DNA of 5,302 nt from Limisphaerales bacterium (GCA_003140275.1 PLJQ01000290.1:286-5587), one strand, 5' to 3'; shown: positions 1 to 5,107, counted from the first letter of the stretch. Numbers and translations are program-made. The notes: generated by a model from the sequence alone, not told the origin.

Positions 1-93
1 GGTTCGTGGTGACCGCTGACAATAGACGAGAAGCAACCCGCTCACAATCCAACCCAACTGGCGCACAACCTTCGACTGGAAAATCGCCTTCAC
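1..93 (-). CDS. Partial gene of the second integron cassette, possible membrane protein
   Basis: This frame is open from a GTG at 93-91 to the window edge, 31 codons without a stop. The GTG lies 16 bases inside the cassette that begins at the attC recombination point (109). The visible peptide has a basic N-terminus (MKAIFQSKVVRQ) followed by a hydrophobic run (LGWIVSGLLLVYC), as in a signal anchor or first membrane helix. The start overlaps the stop of the preceding cassette gene by four bases (GTGA). I see no good Shine-Dalgarno sequence, so translation may depend on that overlap. I do not recognise the family. The 3' part lies outside the window, and the start could also be a later GTG. 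The position just after an attC supports it being real; the short length limits confidence. Confidence 0.45.
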   Translation of the reverse strand, partial: MKAIFQSKVVRQLGWIVSGLLLVYCQRSPRT

Positions 94-626
94 TTGTGCT
101 GCAGCCTAACGTGAGGTGAGCGACTGCCAGCCGCGCCAGCGGATGGCAGTTCGCTCGACCGCATGGTTGGACGCTCCTTTACAACAAGCCTGTGAAATAG
201 CCAAGTAGTGAAAATCGCAAGCGGAAGAAAGGGAAGCACGAAGTACGATGCAACACTGAATAGGGCGTAAACGAACCCAGTCTCGACCGGCGCAAAGCCA
301 TCCTCGACGAAACGATAATTCGCGCCCGTGACCATGTGAACAACTAACTGAAGCGATGAAACAACAAACCCAAATAGGAAAGCTCCTGCCGGGAGTGACA
401 GAATCCCTGCAATGAGAACACTCCTGACCGGATCCCTACGGCCCAAACGTGCCAGCGGCAGATAAAGAAGAAACGATACTCCGACGCCGGTAAGCATACC
501 CGCACCGAGCACGGTGAATGTCTCACCGGGCGACTCAAATAACTCACTAAGCGTGCCTGGAACAACAAAAGACCAAAGAAGGCCACTTATCATACCGAAA
601 ATCAAAATGCGCCATCGAGTCTTCAT
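90..626 (-). CDS. Cassette-borne four-helix membrane protein, unknown function
   Basis: The preferred start is ATG at 626-624, giving 178 residues. A TTG three codons earlier would lie inside the cassette core site and is less likely. The protein looks like an inner-membrane protein with hydrophobic segments near residues 7-25, 37-60, 68-98 and 115-149, and basic residues at loop ends (LARLGRRD, HRLVVKER). I see no catalytic motif and do not recognise a family. Residues from about 152 to 173 are encoded by the attC itself, and the last five codons plus stop lie in the next cassette, so this tail (MRSSELPSAGAAGSRSPHVRLQHK) is probably recombination-derived. The stop overlaps the next cassette gene's GTG. 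No strong Shine-Dalgarno precedes the start; expression probably comes from the promoter at 672-680. Confidence 0.8.
   Translation of the reverse strand: MKTRWRILIFGMISGLLWSFVVPGTLSELFESPGETFTVLGAGMLTGVGVSFLLYLPLARLGRRDPVRSVLIAGILSLPAGAFLFGFVVSSLQLVVHMVTGANYRFVEDGFAPVETGFVYALFSVASYFVLPFLPLAIFTTWLFHRLVVKERPTMRSSELPSAGAAGSRSPHVRLQHK
104..172 (-). repeat. Integron attC recombination site (59-base-element type)
   Basis: The 69-base element is bounded by consensus core sites. On the minus strand it starts with GTCCAAC (R'', 172-166, RYYYAAC) and ends with GTTAGGC (R', 110-104, GTTRRRY). Between them 116-134 pairs with 139-159 around a GCCA loop (135-138). The stem has one G/A mismatch (130/143) and two unpaired plus-strand bases, T150 and G157. 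The spacers GTGAG (111-115) and GCATG (161-165) do not pair. In known attC sites the recombined bottom strand carries unpaired T and G bases in the L'' arm. Here they sit on the plus strand in that arm, so the cassettes read leftward, in agreement with the genes. Strand exchange is expected between G110 and T109. Confidence 0.88.
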
Positions 627-635
627 TCCGTCCAA
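110..635 (-). mobile_element. Complete 526-bp integron gene cassette
   Basis: In a free circular cassette the last G joins the first TTRRRY, and the restored core site normally complements the cassette's own inverse core site. The heptamer at 636-630 on the minus strand is GTTGGAC, and the R'' of the downstream attC (172-166) is GTCCAAC, its exact reverse complement. The cassette therefore begins at T635 and ends at G110. In the array, R' reads GTTAGGC and no longer matches R'' perfectly, as expected when its last six bases belong to the next cassette. The cassette holds one gene, starting 9 bases inside it. A promoter and dyad lie just outside. No preceding attC is visible to the right, so this is either the first cassette or one inserted at a non-attC site. 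Confidence 0.8.
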
Positions 636-642
636 CTTGTTA

Positions 643-667
643 ATACACGAACCGTTTGTTCGTATAT
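643..667. promoter_or_regulatory. Dyad symmetric element over the predicted transcription start
   Basis: Left arm ATACACGAAC (643-652) and right arm GTTCGTATAT (658-667) are inverted copies around CGTTT, with one C/A mismatch in ten positions (a G-U pair in minus-strand RNA). The core is ACGAAC-N5-GTTCGT. It starts 4 bases downstream of the minus-strand -10 and covers the predicted start point, a classical place for a repressor operator. It could alternatively form a hairpin at the very 5' end of the cassette mRNA. Both roles are inference. Confidence 0.5.
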
Positions 668-671
668 TGGC

Positions 672-680
672 ATTATATCA
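672..680 (-). promoter_or_regulatory. Extended -10 promoter reading into the cassette
   Basis: The minus strand reads TGATATAAT at 680-672, a perfect extended -10 (TGnTATAAT). No good -35 is found at 16-18 bases; a GTGACA lies too far upstream (24-base spacer). Extended -10 promoters can work without a -35. The predicted transcript starts near 665, about 39 bases before the cassette ATG. Its position just upstream of the cassette junction resembles an integron Pc promoter, but that role is inferred. Confidence 0.55.
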
Positions 681-859
681 GGGTTCATCTGTGAGGAGCA
701 CTGTCACATTTGAGAGCCTATTCCTGCCTTGCCAACTTGTAAACAAGAGTTTGGTGGTCGAACTGTGAGCAGGTTTCGCAGTCGCGAATAACTGACCCTA
801 AAAGCCTCCCCCTGCCCTGTTTTCAAATTAACGGGTGCAAGGGCAACGCTGATCCGTGA

Positions 860-1096
860 TATGCGGAGAGGGACCTCGCGCAAATCAACCGCAAGTTAGA
901 CGCGCTGACAGCCCATCTCGGAACGATCACGCCTCCTTTGGCAACGGCAGCGCGACCCCGCTTGGTAGCGAAAGCGCCGTCGCCGCTTCGCTCTGCCGGC
1001 GCAGTCCAAATCGTCGGCGCAGAAAAATCCGGGCAAACTCCCCTGCCCCGCCCGCGAATGCCGGCCCGGCGGGTCCCTGCTTACGTCCGCGCATGA
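860..1096 (+). pseudogene. Start-less protein-like reading frame, probable gene relic
   Basis: From just after an in-frame TGA (857-859) to a TGA at 1094-1096 one frame is open for 78 codons. Its beginning, ERDLAQINRKLDALTAHLGT, has heptad-like hydrophobic spacing and strong G/C preference in third positions, as in a coiled-coil segment. The remainder (PPLATAARPRLVAKAPSPLR and onward) is proline/alanine/arginine-rich and less convincing. There is no ATG, GTG or TTG at the front. Another frame just upstream reads ARATLIRDMR up to about 866, and a single lost base near 866 would join the two. I infer a frameshifted remnant of a small gene; a chance open frame is the main alternative. Confidence 0.3.
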
Positions 1097-1382
1097 GCAC
1101 AAACGCAATCCATTCTTCCACCTCGCGCAACATCAAGAGTGAATGACCCACAACTTTAGGCAGGGCCTTAATCGGGATTGAGAGTATATCGTTCAATGCG
1201 GTCCGCAACCGCGAACGAAGAAGCCTAACGCTGGCGTTGGAGCGAATTTGCGGCGCCACAGCCACGCGCCCTCAGAATTCCAACCGAACCGAGGGTCATG
1301 CTCGGTTAGATTGACGCTGCGCTCCATGTCACTTGTCTTTGTCAGTCGCTTTCTGATTGTGCTGCCGATCATAGAACGCCTT

Positions 1383-1390
1383 AAGGAGGT
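1383..1390 (+). promoter_or_regulatory. Perfect Shine-Dalgarno AAGGAGGT that fixes a TTG start
   Basis: AAGGAGGT matches the anti-Shine-Dalgarno in all eight bases. Seven bases separate it from the TTG at 1398, the usual optimum. An in-frame GTG at 1389 overlaps the site itself, and the ATG at 1326 has no such site, so TTG 1398 is the best start. It is the strongest ribosome binding site in the window. Confidence 0.6.
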
Positions 1391-1397
1391 GAGCAGT

Positions 1398-1703
1398 TTG
1401 CCGGAAAGCAGCCGTCCCGGTTGGGCCGAGAACCGCAACGACGGGACCAGGAAGAAGGCAACGATAGTCGTTGCGGAGCGGTTCTGTTTTACTCTACGCA
1501 ACGAAGATGCCGCACGGTTGAGAAGACTCGCCGAGAACGCGGGGCGACAAAACCAACTGGTGCTGGTGTTGTTCGGAGACAAAGCAATTAACCTCGTGCG
1601 CACGGAAGACATCTCAGCGAGAGCGCAGTTCGAAGTTGTAGGCAACTGGGGCCGGGCCCGAGTAAAGGAGATAGCAGATGCTCTCAAGGACCTCATCCGA
1701 TAG
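1398..1703 (+). CDS. Small hypothetical protein with TTG start (101 residues)
   Basis: I do not recognise this protein. The start is chosen on the perfect AAGGAGGT seven bases upstream. The first 22 residues are polar and probably disordered (ESSRPGWAENRNDGTRKK). The rest alternates in the manner of a small alpha/beta domain: strand ATIVVAERFCFTL, helix EDAARLRRLAENAG, strand QLVLVLFGDKAINLV, then FEVVGNW and a C-terminal helix VKEIADALKDLI. Codon use favours G/C in third positions. No signal peptide or membrane helix is visible from this start. If translation began at ATG 1326, a hydrophobic MSLVFVSRFLIVLPII would be added, but that start lacks a ribosome binding site. It has no close neighbour on its strand. 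It may also be the 3' end of a decayed longer gene. Confidence 0.55.
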   Translation: MPESSRPGWAENRNDGTRKKATIVVAERFCFTLRNEDAARLRRLAENAGRQNQLVLVLFGDKAINLVRTEDISARAQFEVVGNWGRARVKEIADALKDLIR

Positions 1704-1976
1704 ACGGGTCTGCCCTGATACGAAACTTGTGCTGTGCTGGTTTGTTGGCAACCGCAGTGCAGGCAGTGCTTACCATTTCATTCACGATCTCAAGGGACGG
1801 CTTGTAGAGCCAACGTGACCGCAAGACGTTTTAAGCTCTCTTGTGGTGCTCAAGAAGCACGATCAGAATGACTCCTCCGCGTATTTCACCCGGCTGAATC
1901 GTAAGGGTTCATCGGGTGCGTCGTAAGCTACTCTAATCGCGACTACCGGACGGCCTCGATTGAAGCGGATTCCGAA
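1704..1976. other. Intergenic stretch without visible features
   Basis: These 273 bases separate the small plus-strand gene from the 3' end of the minus-strand sigma factor gene, so the two genes converge here. I see no convincing open frame and no stem followed by a T-run. A 5-bp stem GTGCT/AGCAC occurs near 1846-1860, and AGCGGA/TCCGCT flanks the sigma stop codon, but neither is strong enough to call a terminator. Confidence 0.35.
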
Positions 1977-2561
1977 TCACGCTCCGCTCGTTGGCGAAAT
2001 CGGCGTAGGTTCTGACCGGATTTCGTGATAAAGCCAGGCGCGGGCGTAAGCCCACCACCGTTTCGCGGTGGCTTCGGAAACGCCAAGGACCTCGGCGGCA
2101 TCCTTGATCTTCAGCCCGACGAAGTAGCGGAGCTTGACCAGTTCGGCCTGCTGCGGTTCCAGTTCAGCGAAGCGGTCGAGGGCCGCGTTGAGCGCAAGCA
2201 ATTGGTCATCGGGAGCAGGGCTGGCGATTTCGACTTCATCGGCGTCCAGGTGCTCGGCACCAGAGCCGCGACGTTGACGGCGCTTGCGCCGGGCGCGGTC
2301 GATGAGGATTCGGCGCATCGCCTCGGCGGCGGCTCCAAAGAAGTGCGCACGGTTCTGCCAGGATTGAGCCGGAGCGTCCACCAGTTTGAGCCACGCTTCA
2401 TGAACAAGCGCGGTGGGCTGGAGCGTGTGGCCCGCGCGTTCGTTGGCCATCTTGCACGCGGCAAGGCGGCGCAGTTCGTTGTAAACGATTGGGAGCAGTT
2501 CGTCGGTGGCCCTGGCGTCACCCTGCTCGATGGCGGTGAGGATGTGAGTGAGGTCGCTCAT
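1977..2561 (-). CDS. ECF-type RNA polymerase sigma factor, Planctomycetes/Verrucomicrobia family
   Basis: This 194-residue protein should bind core RNA polymerase and direct it to alternative promoters. Region 2 spans about residues 7-95, including ELLPIVYNELRRLA and the LQPTALVHEAWLKLV block typical of the Sigma70_ECF family (TIGR02999-like). A strongly basic stretch RARRKRRQRR (89-98) follows. Region 4 lies at about 124-181, with RFAELEPQQAELVKLRYFVGL before the helix-turn-helix IKDAAEVLGVSEATAKRWW. The length is normal and both domains are complete, so it should be functional. The ATG overlaps the stop of the upstream kinase remnant (ATGA). No Shine-Dalgarno is evident, so it may have relied on translational coupling. 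No anti-sigma gene is adjacent. In this family a linked Ser/Thr kinase is a common partner; here only its tail remains. Its regulon cannot be read from the window. Confidence 0.93.
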   Translation of the reverse strand: MSDLTHILTAIEQGDARATDELLPIVYNELRRLAACKMANERAGHTLQPTALVHEAWLKLVDAPAQSWQNRAHFFGAAAEAMRRILIDRARRKRRQRRGSGAEHLDADEVEIASPAPDDQLLALNAALDRFAELEPQQAELVKLRYFVGLKIKDAAEVLGVSEATAKRWWAYARAWLYHEIRSEPTPISPTSGA

Positions 2562-2935
2562 TGCGGAATCAAGGATGCGGCTTCGCGCAAAAGCAAATCG
2601 GCGACGAGGATATCGTGCCAGGACTCTTGGAATGGGGTCAGCGGGCTGAGACCGGGCATGCGGGTGCGCGCAATTTCCTGTGCCTCGACAAGCGTCGCCC
2701 GGCTTTCCTGCCGCTGGCCGGCAGCCGCTTGCGCCATGGCGATCAATGCCCGCGCCGCGACCTCCGGCGCGGCGTCACTGCCGCTCGCCGCGAGGGCCAC
2801 TCCCTCCCATTCCACCGTCTGCGTGAACTGTTTCTGTCGATAAGCACACAGTCCCCTTGAGAGCGCCACCCACTTGTCTTTTGGTGACTGCGCAGAGGCG
2901 GTAGTTAACCCACGCGGTTTTTTTCTGAAAACCAA
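2558..2935 (-). pseudogene. C-terminal remnant of a Ser/Thr kinase with TPR repeats
   Basis: The open frame from a TTG at 2935 is 125 codons. From about residue 20 it resembles the last 100 residues of verrucomicrobial protein kinases that end in TPR repeats. It shows a TPR-like helix pair (KWVALSRGLCAYRQKQFTQTVEW), a second one (VAARALIAMAQAAAGQRQESRATLVEAQEIA) and the usual tail ESWHDILVADLLLREAASLI. The kinase domain, membrane segment and earlier repeats are absent, and no kinase motif occurs upstream in any frame I read. The TTG has no proper ribosome binding site. I infer truncation with a breakpoint near 2880-2930. The stop overlaps the sigma factor start (ATGA), so the intact gene probably formed an operon ahead of the sigma gene. 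The family assignment comes from memory of such proteins. Confidence 0.65.
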
Positions 2936-3301
2936 ACGCGACCGACTGCGATTTTCTCCACGCCCGCTTTCCCATTATTAACATCCAAAAACCACCGACG
3001 AAAACCATTACCCCCCCACTGGGGGGTATAATTTTCGGAAACGATTGCGCGATTTAATGGGGCCGGTGAGGTGCTCAACGTCCGCACGCTTGGGTCACTC
3101 CGGCGCATTGGCGGTCGGTCGGGCCATTCTCTCCTGGAGCCATGTTCGAAGGAGGTCAGAGACGAACCTGAGCGATCTGGGACACGTCGGGGACATTCCG
3201 GGAATGATCGTCGCGCCACTCCACCGAAGCGGCTTGGGGCGTGAAGCGGGCACGGGAGGGCTGATGACGGGCGTAAGTGAAAGAGGTGACGGAGCTTTGG
3301 A
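2936..3301. other. Non-coding or decayed stretch upstream of the kinase remnant
   Basis: Several frames are open on both strands here, including minus 3366-2905 and plus 3045-3305. Their translations are rich in Ser, Pro and Arg or lack any domain-like pattern, and they contradict one another, so I call no gene. The stretch lies just beyond the kinase breakpoint and may be the sequence that replaced the rest of that gene. It contains the C/G-run hairpin at 3009-3028 and a TATAAT at 3027-3032. No terminal inverted repeats or transposase are visible. Confidence 0.35.
3009..3028. repeat. Homopolymer hairpin TACCCCCC / GGGGGGTA
   Basis: The arms TACCCCCC (3009-3016) and GGGGGGTA (3021-3028) pair perfectly over 8 bp around CACT. 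The right arm runs into a perfect -10 hexamer, TATAAT at 3027-3032, followed by TTTT (3031-3035 reads ATTTT). No -35 match is found about 17 bases upstream. It could be a weak plus-strand terminator or a site that melts or extrudes; no adjacent plus-strand gene explains it. Confidence 0.5.
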
Positions 3302-3442
3302 TTGAGTCGCGTTAAACGGAAGAAAGACAATGGATCGAGTAACGAAACCAAGCATGAATTACTCAAAATTTACTGGCAGGAGCAACTTTTCGCCAAATCT
3401 CGGTATGTGAGCCGTGAGCAGTTGCTAGAAATTTACTGGTAA
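3302..3442 (+). CDS. Possible 46-residue small ORF with internal repeat
   Basis: A TTG at 3302 lies 7 bases after GGAG (3291-3294) and opens a 46-codon frame ending in TAA at 3440-3442. The peptide is charged and likely helical, and carries two near-identical hexapeptides, LLKIYW (20-25) and LLEIYW (41-46), exactly 21 residues apart. At the DNA level AAATTTACTGG occurs at 3366-3376 and 3429-3439. The peptide ends on the second repeat. The start codon and ribosome site are acceptable but not strong, and I recognise no family. The repeat might instead be a DNA-level element, such as paired protein-binding sites, with the frame open by chance. Confidence 0.25.
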   Translation: MSRVKRKKDNGSSNETKHELLKIYWQEQLFAKSRYVSREQLLEIYW

Positions 3443-3477
3443 ATCAGAATCGCAAAAATACACATCAATTAGGTGCC

Positions 3478-3504
3478 GGGTTTTTGCTGGCAAAAGCAAA
3501 ACCC
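3478..3504. repeat. Hairpin-forming inverted repeat between small ORF and cls
   Basis: GGGTTTTTGC (3478-3487) pairs with GCAAAACCC (3496-3504) around TGGCAAAA, with one bulged T, giving a 9-bp stem. No T-run follows on either strand, so a standard intrinsic terminator is not supported. Its place 36 bases after the small ORF stop would suit an RNA 3' end or a structured leader. Confidence 0.4.
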
Positions 3505-3581
3505 CACATGCGATGACCCATCCGAACGATTCTTTAGCAGTATTTCCCTTCTTTTCGTCGTACCCATTTTAATCCAAAACC

Positions 3582-3600
3582 GAATGGTCGAAAACCATTC
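3582..3600. promoter_or_regulatory. Perfect 7-bp dyad upstream of cls
   Basis: GAATGGT (3582-3588) and ACCATTC (3594-3600) are perfect inverted repeats around CGAAA. The element ends 64 bases before the cls ATG and 27 bases before the putative -35, so it could be an activator site or an RNA hairpin if transcription starts further upstream. The role is inferred from position only. Confidence 0.35.
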
Positions 3601-3627
3601 AGCGCGGCTCGCTGATCTCCAAGTTCC

Positions 3628-3655
3628 TTGCGTCAACCAGACTTCCACCTAAAAT
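3628..3655 (+). promoter_or_regulatory. Candidate cls promoter giving a leaderless transcript
   Basis: TTGCGT (3628-3633) and TAAAAT (3650-3655, five of six matches to TATAAT) are separated by 16 bases. The expected start point, about 3662-3664, falls right at the cls ATG (3665). No Shine-Dalgarno precedes that ATG, so a leaderless or nearly leaderless mRNA would be consistent. The -35 is weak. Confidence 0.35.
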
Positions 3656-3664
3656 ATTTCCGCA

Positions 3665-5107
3665 ATGGACTGGCTCGACAGAATCTCCCGGTACTGGCCG
3701 CATCTGGTCGTAGTCTTTGAATTACTGGCCGTGCTGCTCGCCTCGATTCACACCCTGCTCCATAAACGCGATTCGCGGGCCGCGGCGCTTTGGCTGGTGC
3801 TAATCTGGTTTTTGCCCGTACTCGGCCCGATTCTTTACCTGGCGCTTGGCGTCAACCGCATCCGCCGCCGTGCCCTTTTGCTCAGCATACCTAATCCCAT
3901 CAACCGTCCTGTTCCTGTTAATCTGGGCGAATCGCAACCTGCCAGAGTGGAACATCTGCAAATGCTTGCCCGCATCGTTGATCGCGTCGGCGCCCAACCC
4001 CTGACGCCGGGTAATCAGATTCATCCGCTCGTCAACGGCGATGAGGCGTTTCCCGCCATGCTTGCCGCGATGGAATCCGCGAACGAATCCATTTCGCTGA
4101 CCACCTATATTTTCGACAACGACCAAAGCGGACAACTGTTTGTCGGCGCGCTCGAACGCGCCCTCGAACGCGGCGTGGCCGTGCGCGTATTGCTGGACGC
4201 CGCCGGCGTCCGATATTCGTGGCCACCCATCCACCATAAATTGAAGCGCGCGCAGATTCCGTTCGCAAAGTTTTTACCCGCGTCGTTGCTCACCCCGTGG
4301 CGCGTCGCGACCATCAATCTGCGGAATCACCGCAAAGTCCTCGTGGTGGACGGCCAGACCGCCTTTACCGGCGGCATCAACATCCGGCACGGCAACGTGC
4401 TGGCCGACCAACCAAAGTACGGGGTGCAGGATTTGCATTTTCGCGTCACCGGCCCGGTGGTGAAGCAATTGCAGGAAACTTTTGCCAATGATTGGGCCTT
4501 CACCACCGGCGAAACTCTCACGGGTGACTTATGGTTTCCGAAATCAAAAGAATGCGGAAACGTCATTGCGCGGGTTATCACCGATGGACCGGATGCGGAT
4601 TATGGCAAATTGCGCTGGACGCTGCTCGCCGCGCTGGCCGAGGCGCAAACGTCCGTGCAAATTCTTACGCCGTATTTTTTGCCGGACAATGCGCTTGTCA
4701 CCGCGCTGAATCTGGCCGCCCTGCGCGGCGTGCGCGTGGACATCATTTTGCCGGCAAAAAACAATCTGCCATTCGTCCATTGGGCGTCCCGTGCGTTGTG
4801 GTGGCAGGTACTGGAACGGGGCTGCCACCTCTGGCTTACGCCGCCCCCATTCGACCACTCCAAGTTGATGATCGTGGACGGCCACTGGGTTTTGTTCGGC
4901 ACGGCGAATTGGGACGCCCGCAGTCTCCGGTTGAATTTCGAGTTGAATGTCGAGGGTTACGGGCGTGATTTCGCTGACAAAATGGCCAAGGTCACCGGGA
5001 AAAAACTACAGGGTGCGCACGAGGTGACTTTGTCCGAAGTGGATGGGCGAAGTTATCCAGCGCGGTTGCGGGACGCCCTGGCGCGGTTGTTCTCGCCGTA
5101 TTTGTAA
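3665..5107 (+). CDS. cls: Cardiolipin synthase, phospholipase D superfamily
   Basis: This 480-residue membrane enzyme should form cardiolipin from phosphatidylglycerol at the inner membrane. The N-terminus has two hydrophobic helices (about 12-31 and 40-62) in the PLDc_N arrangement, with DSRAAALWLVLIWFLPVLGPILYLALG between and across them. Two PLD domains follow. The first carries HKD motif 1, HRKVLVVD (H222, K224, D229), then the usual GGINI. The second carries HKD motif 2, HSKLMIVD (H398, K400, D405), then FGTANWDARSLRLNFELN. Both are complete, and the length equals that of typical bacterial Cls, so it is predicted active. ATG 3665 gives the standard N-terminus. There is no Shine-Dalgarno; see the promoter at 3628-3655. 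It stands alone on its strand, with no adjacent lipid gene in view. Other PLD-type transferases are less likely given the N-terminal helices. Confidence 0.95.
   Translation: MDWLDRISRYWPHLVVVFELLAVLLASIHTLLHKRDSRAAALWLVLIWFLPVLGPILYLALGVNRIRRRALLLSIPNPINRPVPVNLGESQPARVEHLQMLARIVDRVGAQPLTPGNQIHPLVNGDEAFPAMLAAMESANESISLTTYIFDNDQSGQLFVGALERALERGVAVRVLLDAAGVRYSWPPIHHKLKRAQIPFAKFLPASLLTPWRVATINLRNHRKVLVVDGQTAFTGGINIRHGNVLADQPKYGVQDLHFRVTGPVVKQLQETFANDWAFTTGETLTGDLWFPKSKECGNVIARVITDGPDADYGKLRWTLLAALAEAQTSVQILTPYFLPDNALVTALNLAALRGVRVDIILPAKNNLPFVHWASRALWWQVLERGCHLWLTPPPFDHSKLMIVDGHWVLFGTANWDARSLRLNFELNVEGYGRDFADKMAKVTGKKLQGAHEVTLSEVDGRSYPARLRDALARLFSPYL

Larger units (their letters stand above)
681..1397. 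other. Gene-poor stretch, only a relic-like frame
   Basis: Over 700 bases lie between the cassette promoter and the small gene at 1398. I find no integrase, tRNA or recognisable gene. The best protein-like signal is the start-less frame at 860-1096, listed separately. A competing minus-strand frame (1265-927, GTG start) includes NDILSIPIKALPKVVGHSLL, but its second half is arginine/alanine-rich and low in complexity, so I do not call it. A GCCTAAC at 1223-1229 followed by a small hairpin resembles an attC core site but lacks a matching partner arm. Confidence 0.4.

Noticed and set aside
643..667. LexA box of the Firmicutes type (CGAAC-N4-GTTCG)
   Set aside because: The arms match but the spacer is five bases, not four, and the lineage suggested by the window does not favour that LexA type. 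Kept only as an unassigned dyad.
895..901. GTTAGAC as an attC core site
   Set aside because: No RYYYAAC partner with a pairing stem lies within the usual attC length on either side.
927..1265. Minus-strand 112-codon frame with GTG start
   Set aside because: A GAGG lies near the start and the first half is mildly protein-like, but the second half is arginine/alanine low-complexity and it conflicts with the better plus-strand frame at 860-1096.
1223..1311. Possible second attC: GCCTAAC at 1223 and GTTAGAT at 1305
   Set aside because: Both heptamers fit core-site consensus, but the inner arms pair poorly, the spacers are very unequal (about 6 and 20 bases), and no matching cassette start is found.
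1193..1696. Minus-strand frame opposite the small TTG-start gene
   Set aside because: Ser/Arg/Thr-rich translation typical of an antisense shadow; the plus strand has the ribosome site and better codon pattern.
2025..2843. Long plus-strand open frame opposite the sigma factor and kinase remnant
   Set aside because: It is the antisense of two recognisable minus-strand coding sequences and shows no domain of its own.
2905..3366. Minus-strand 153-codon frame upstream of the kinase remnant
   Set aside because: Pro/Ser/Arg-rich, no domain-like pattern, no ribosome site, and overlapped by equally open frames on both strands.
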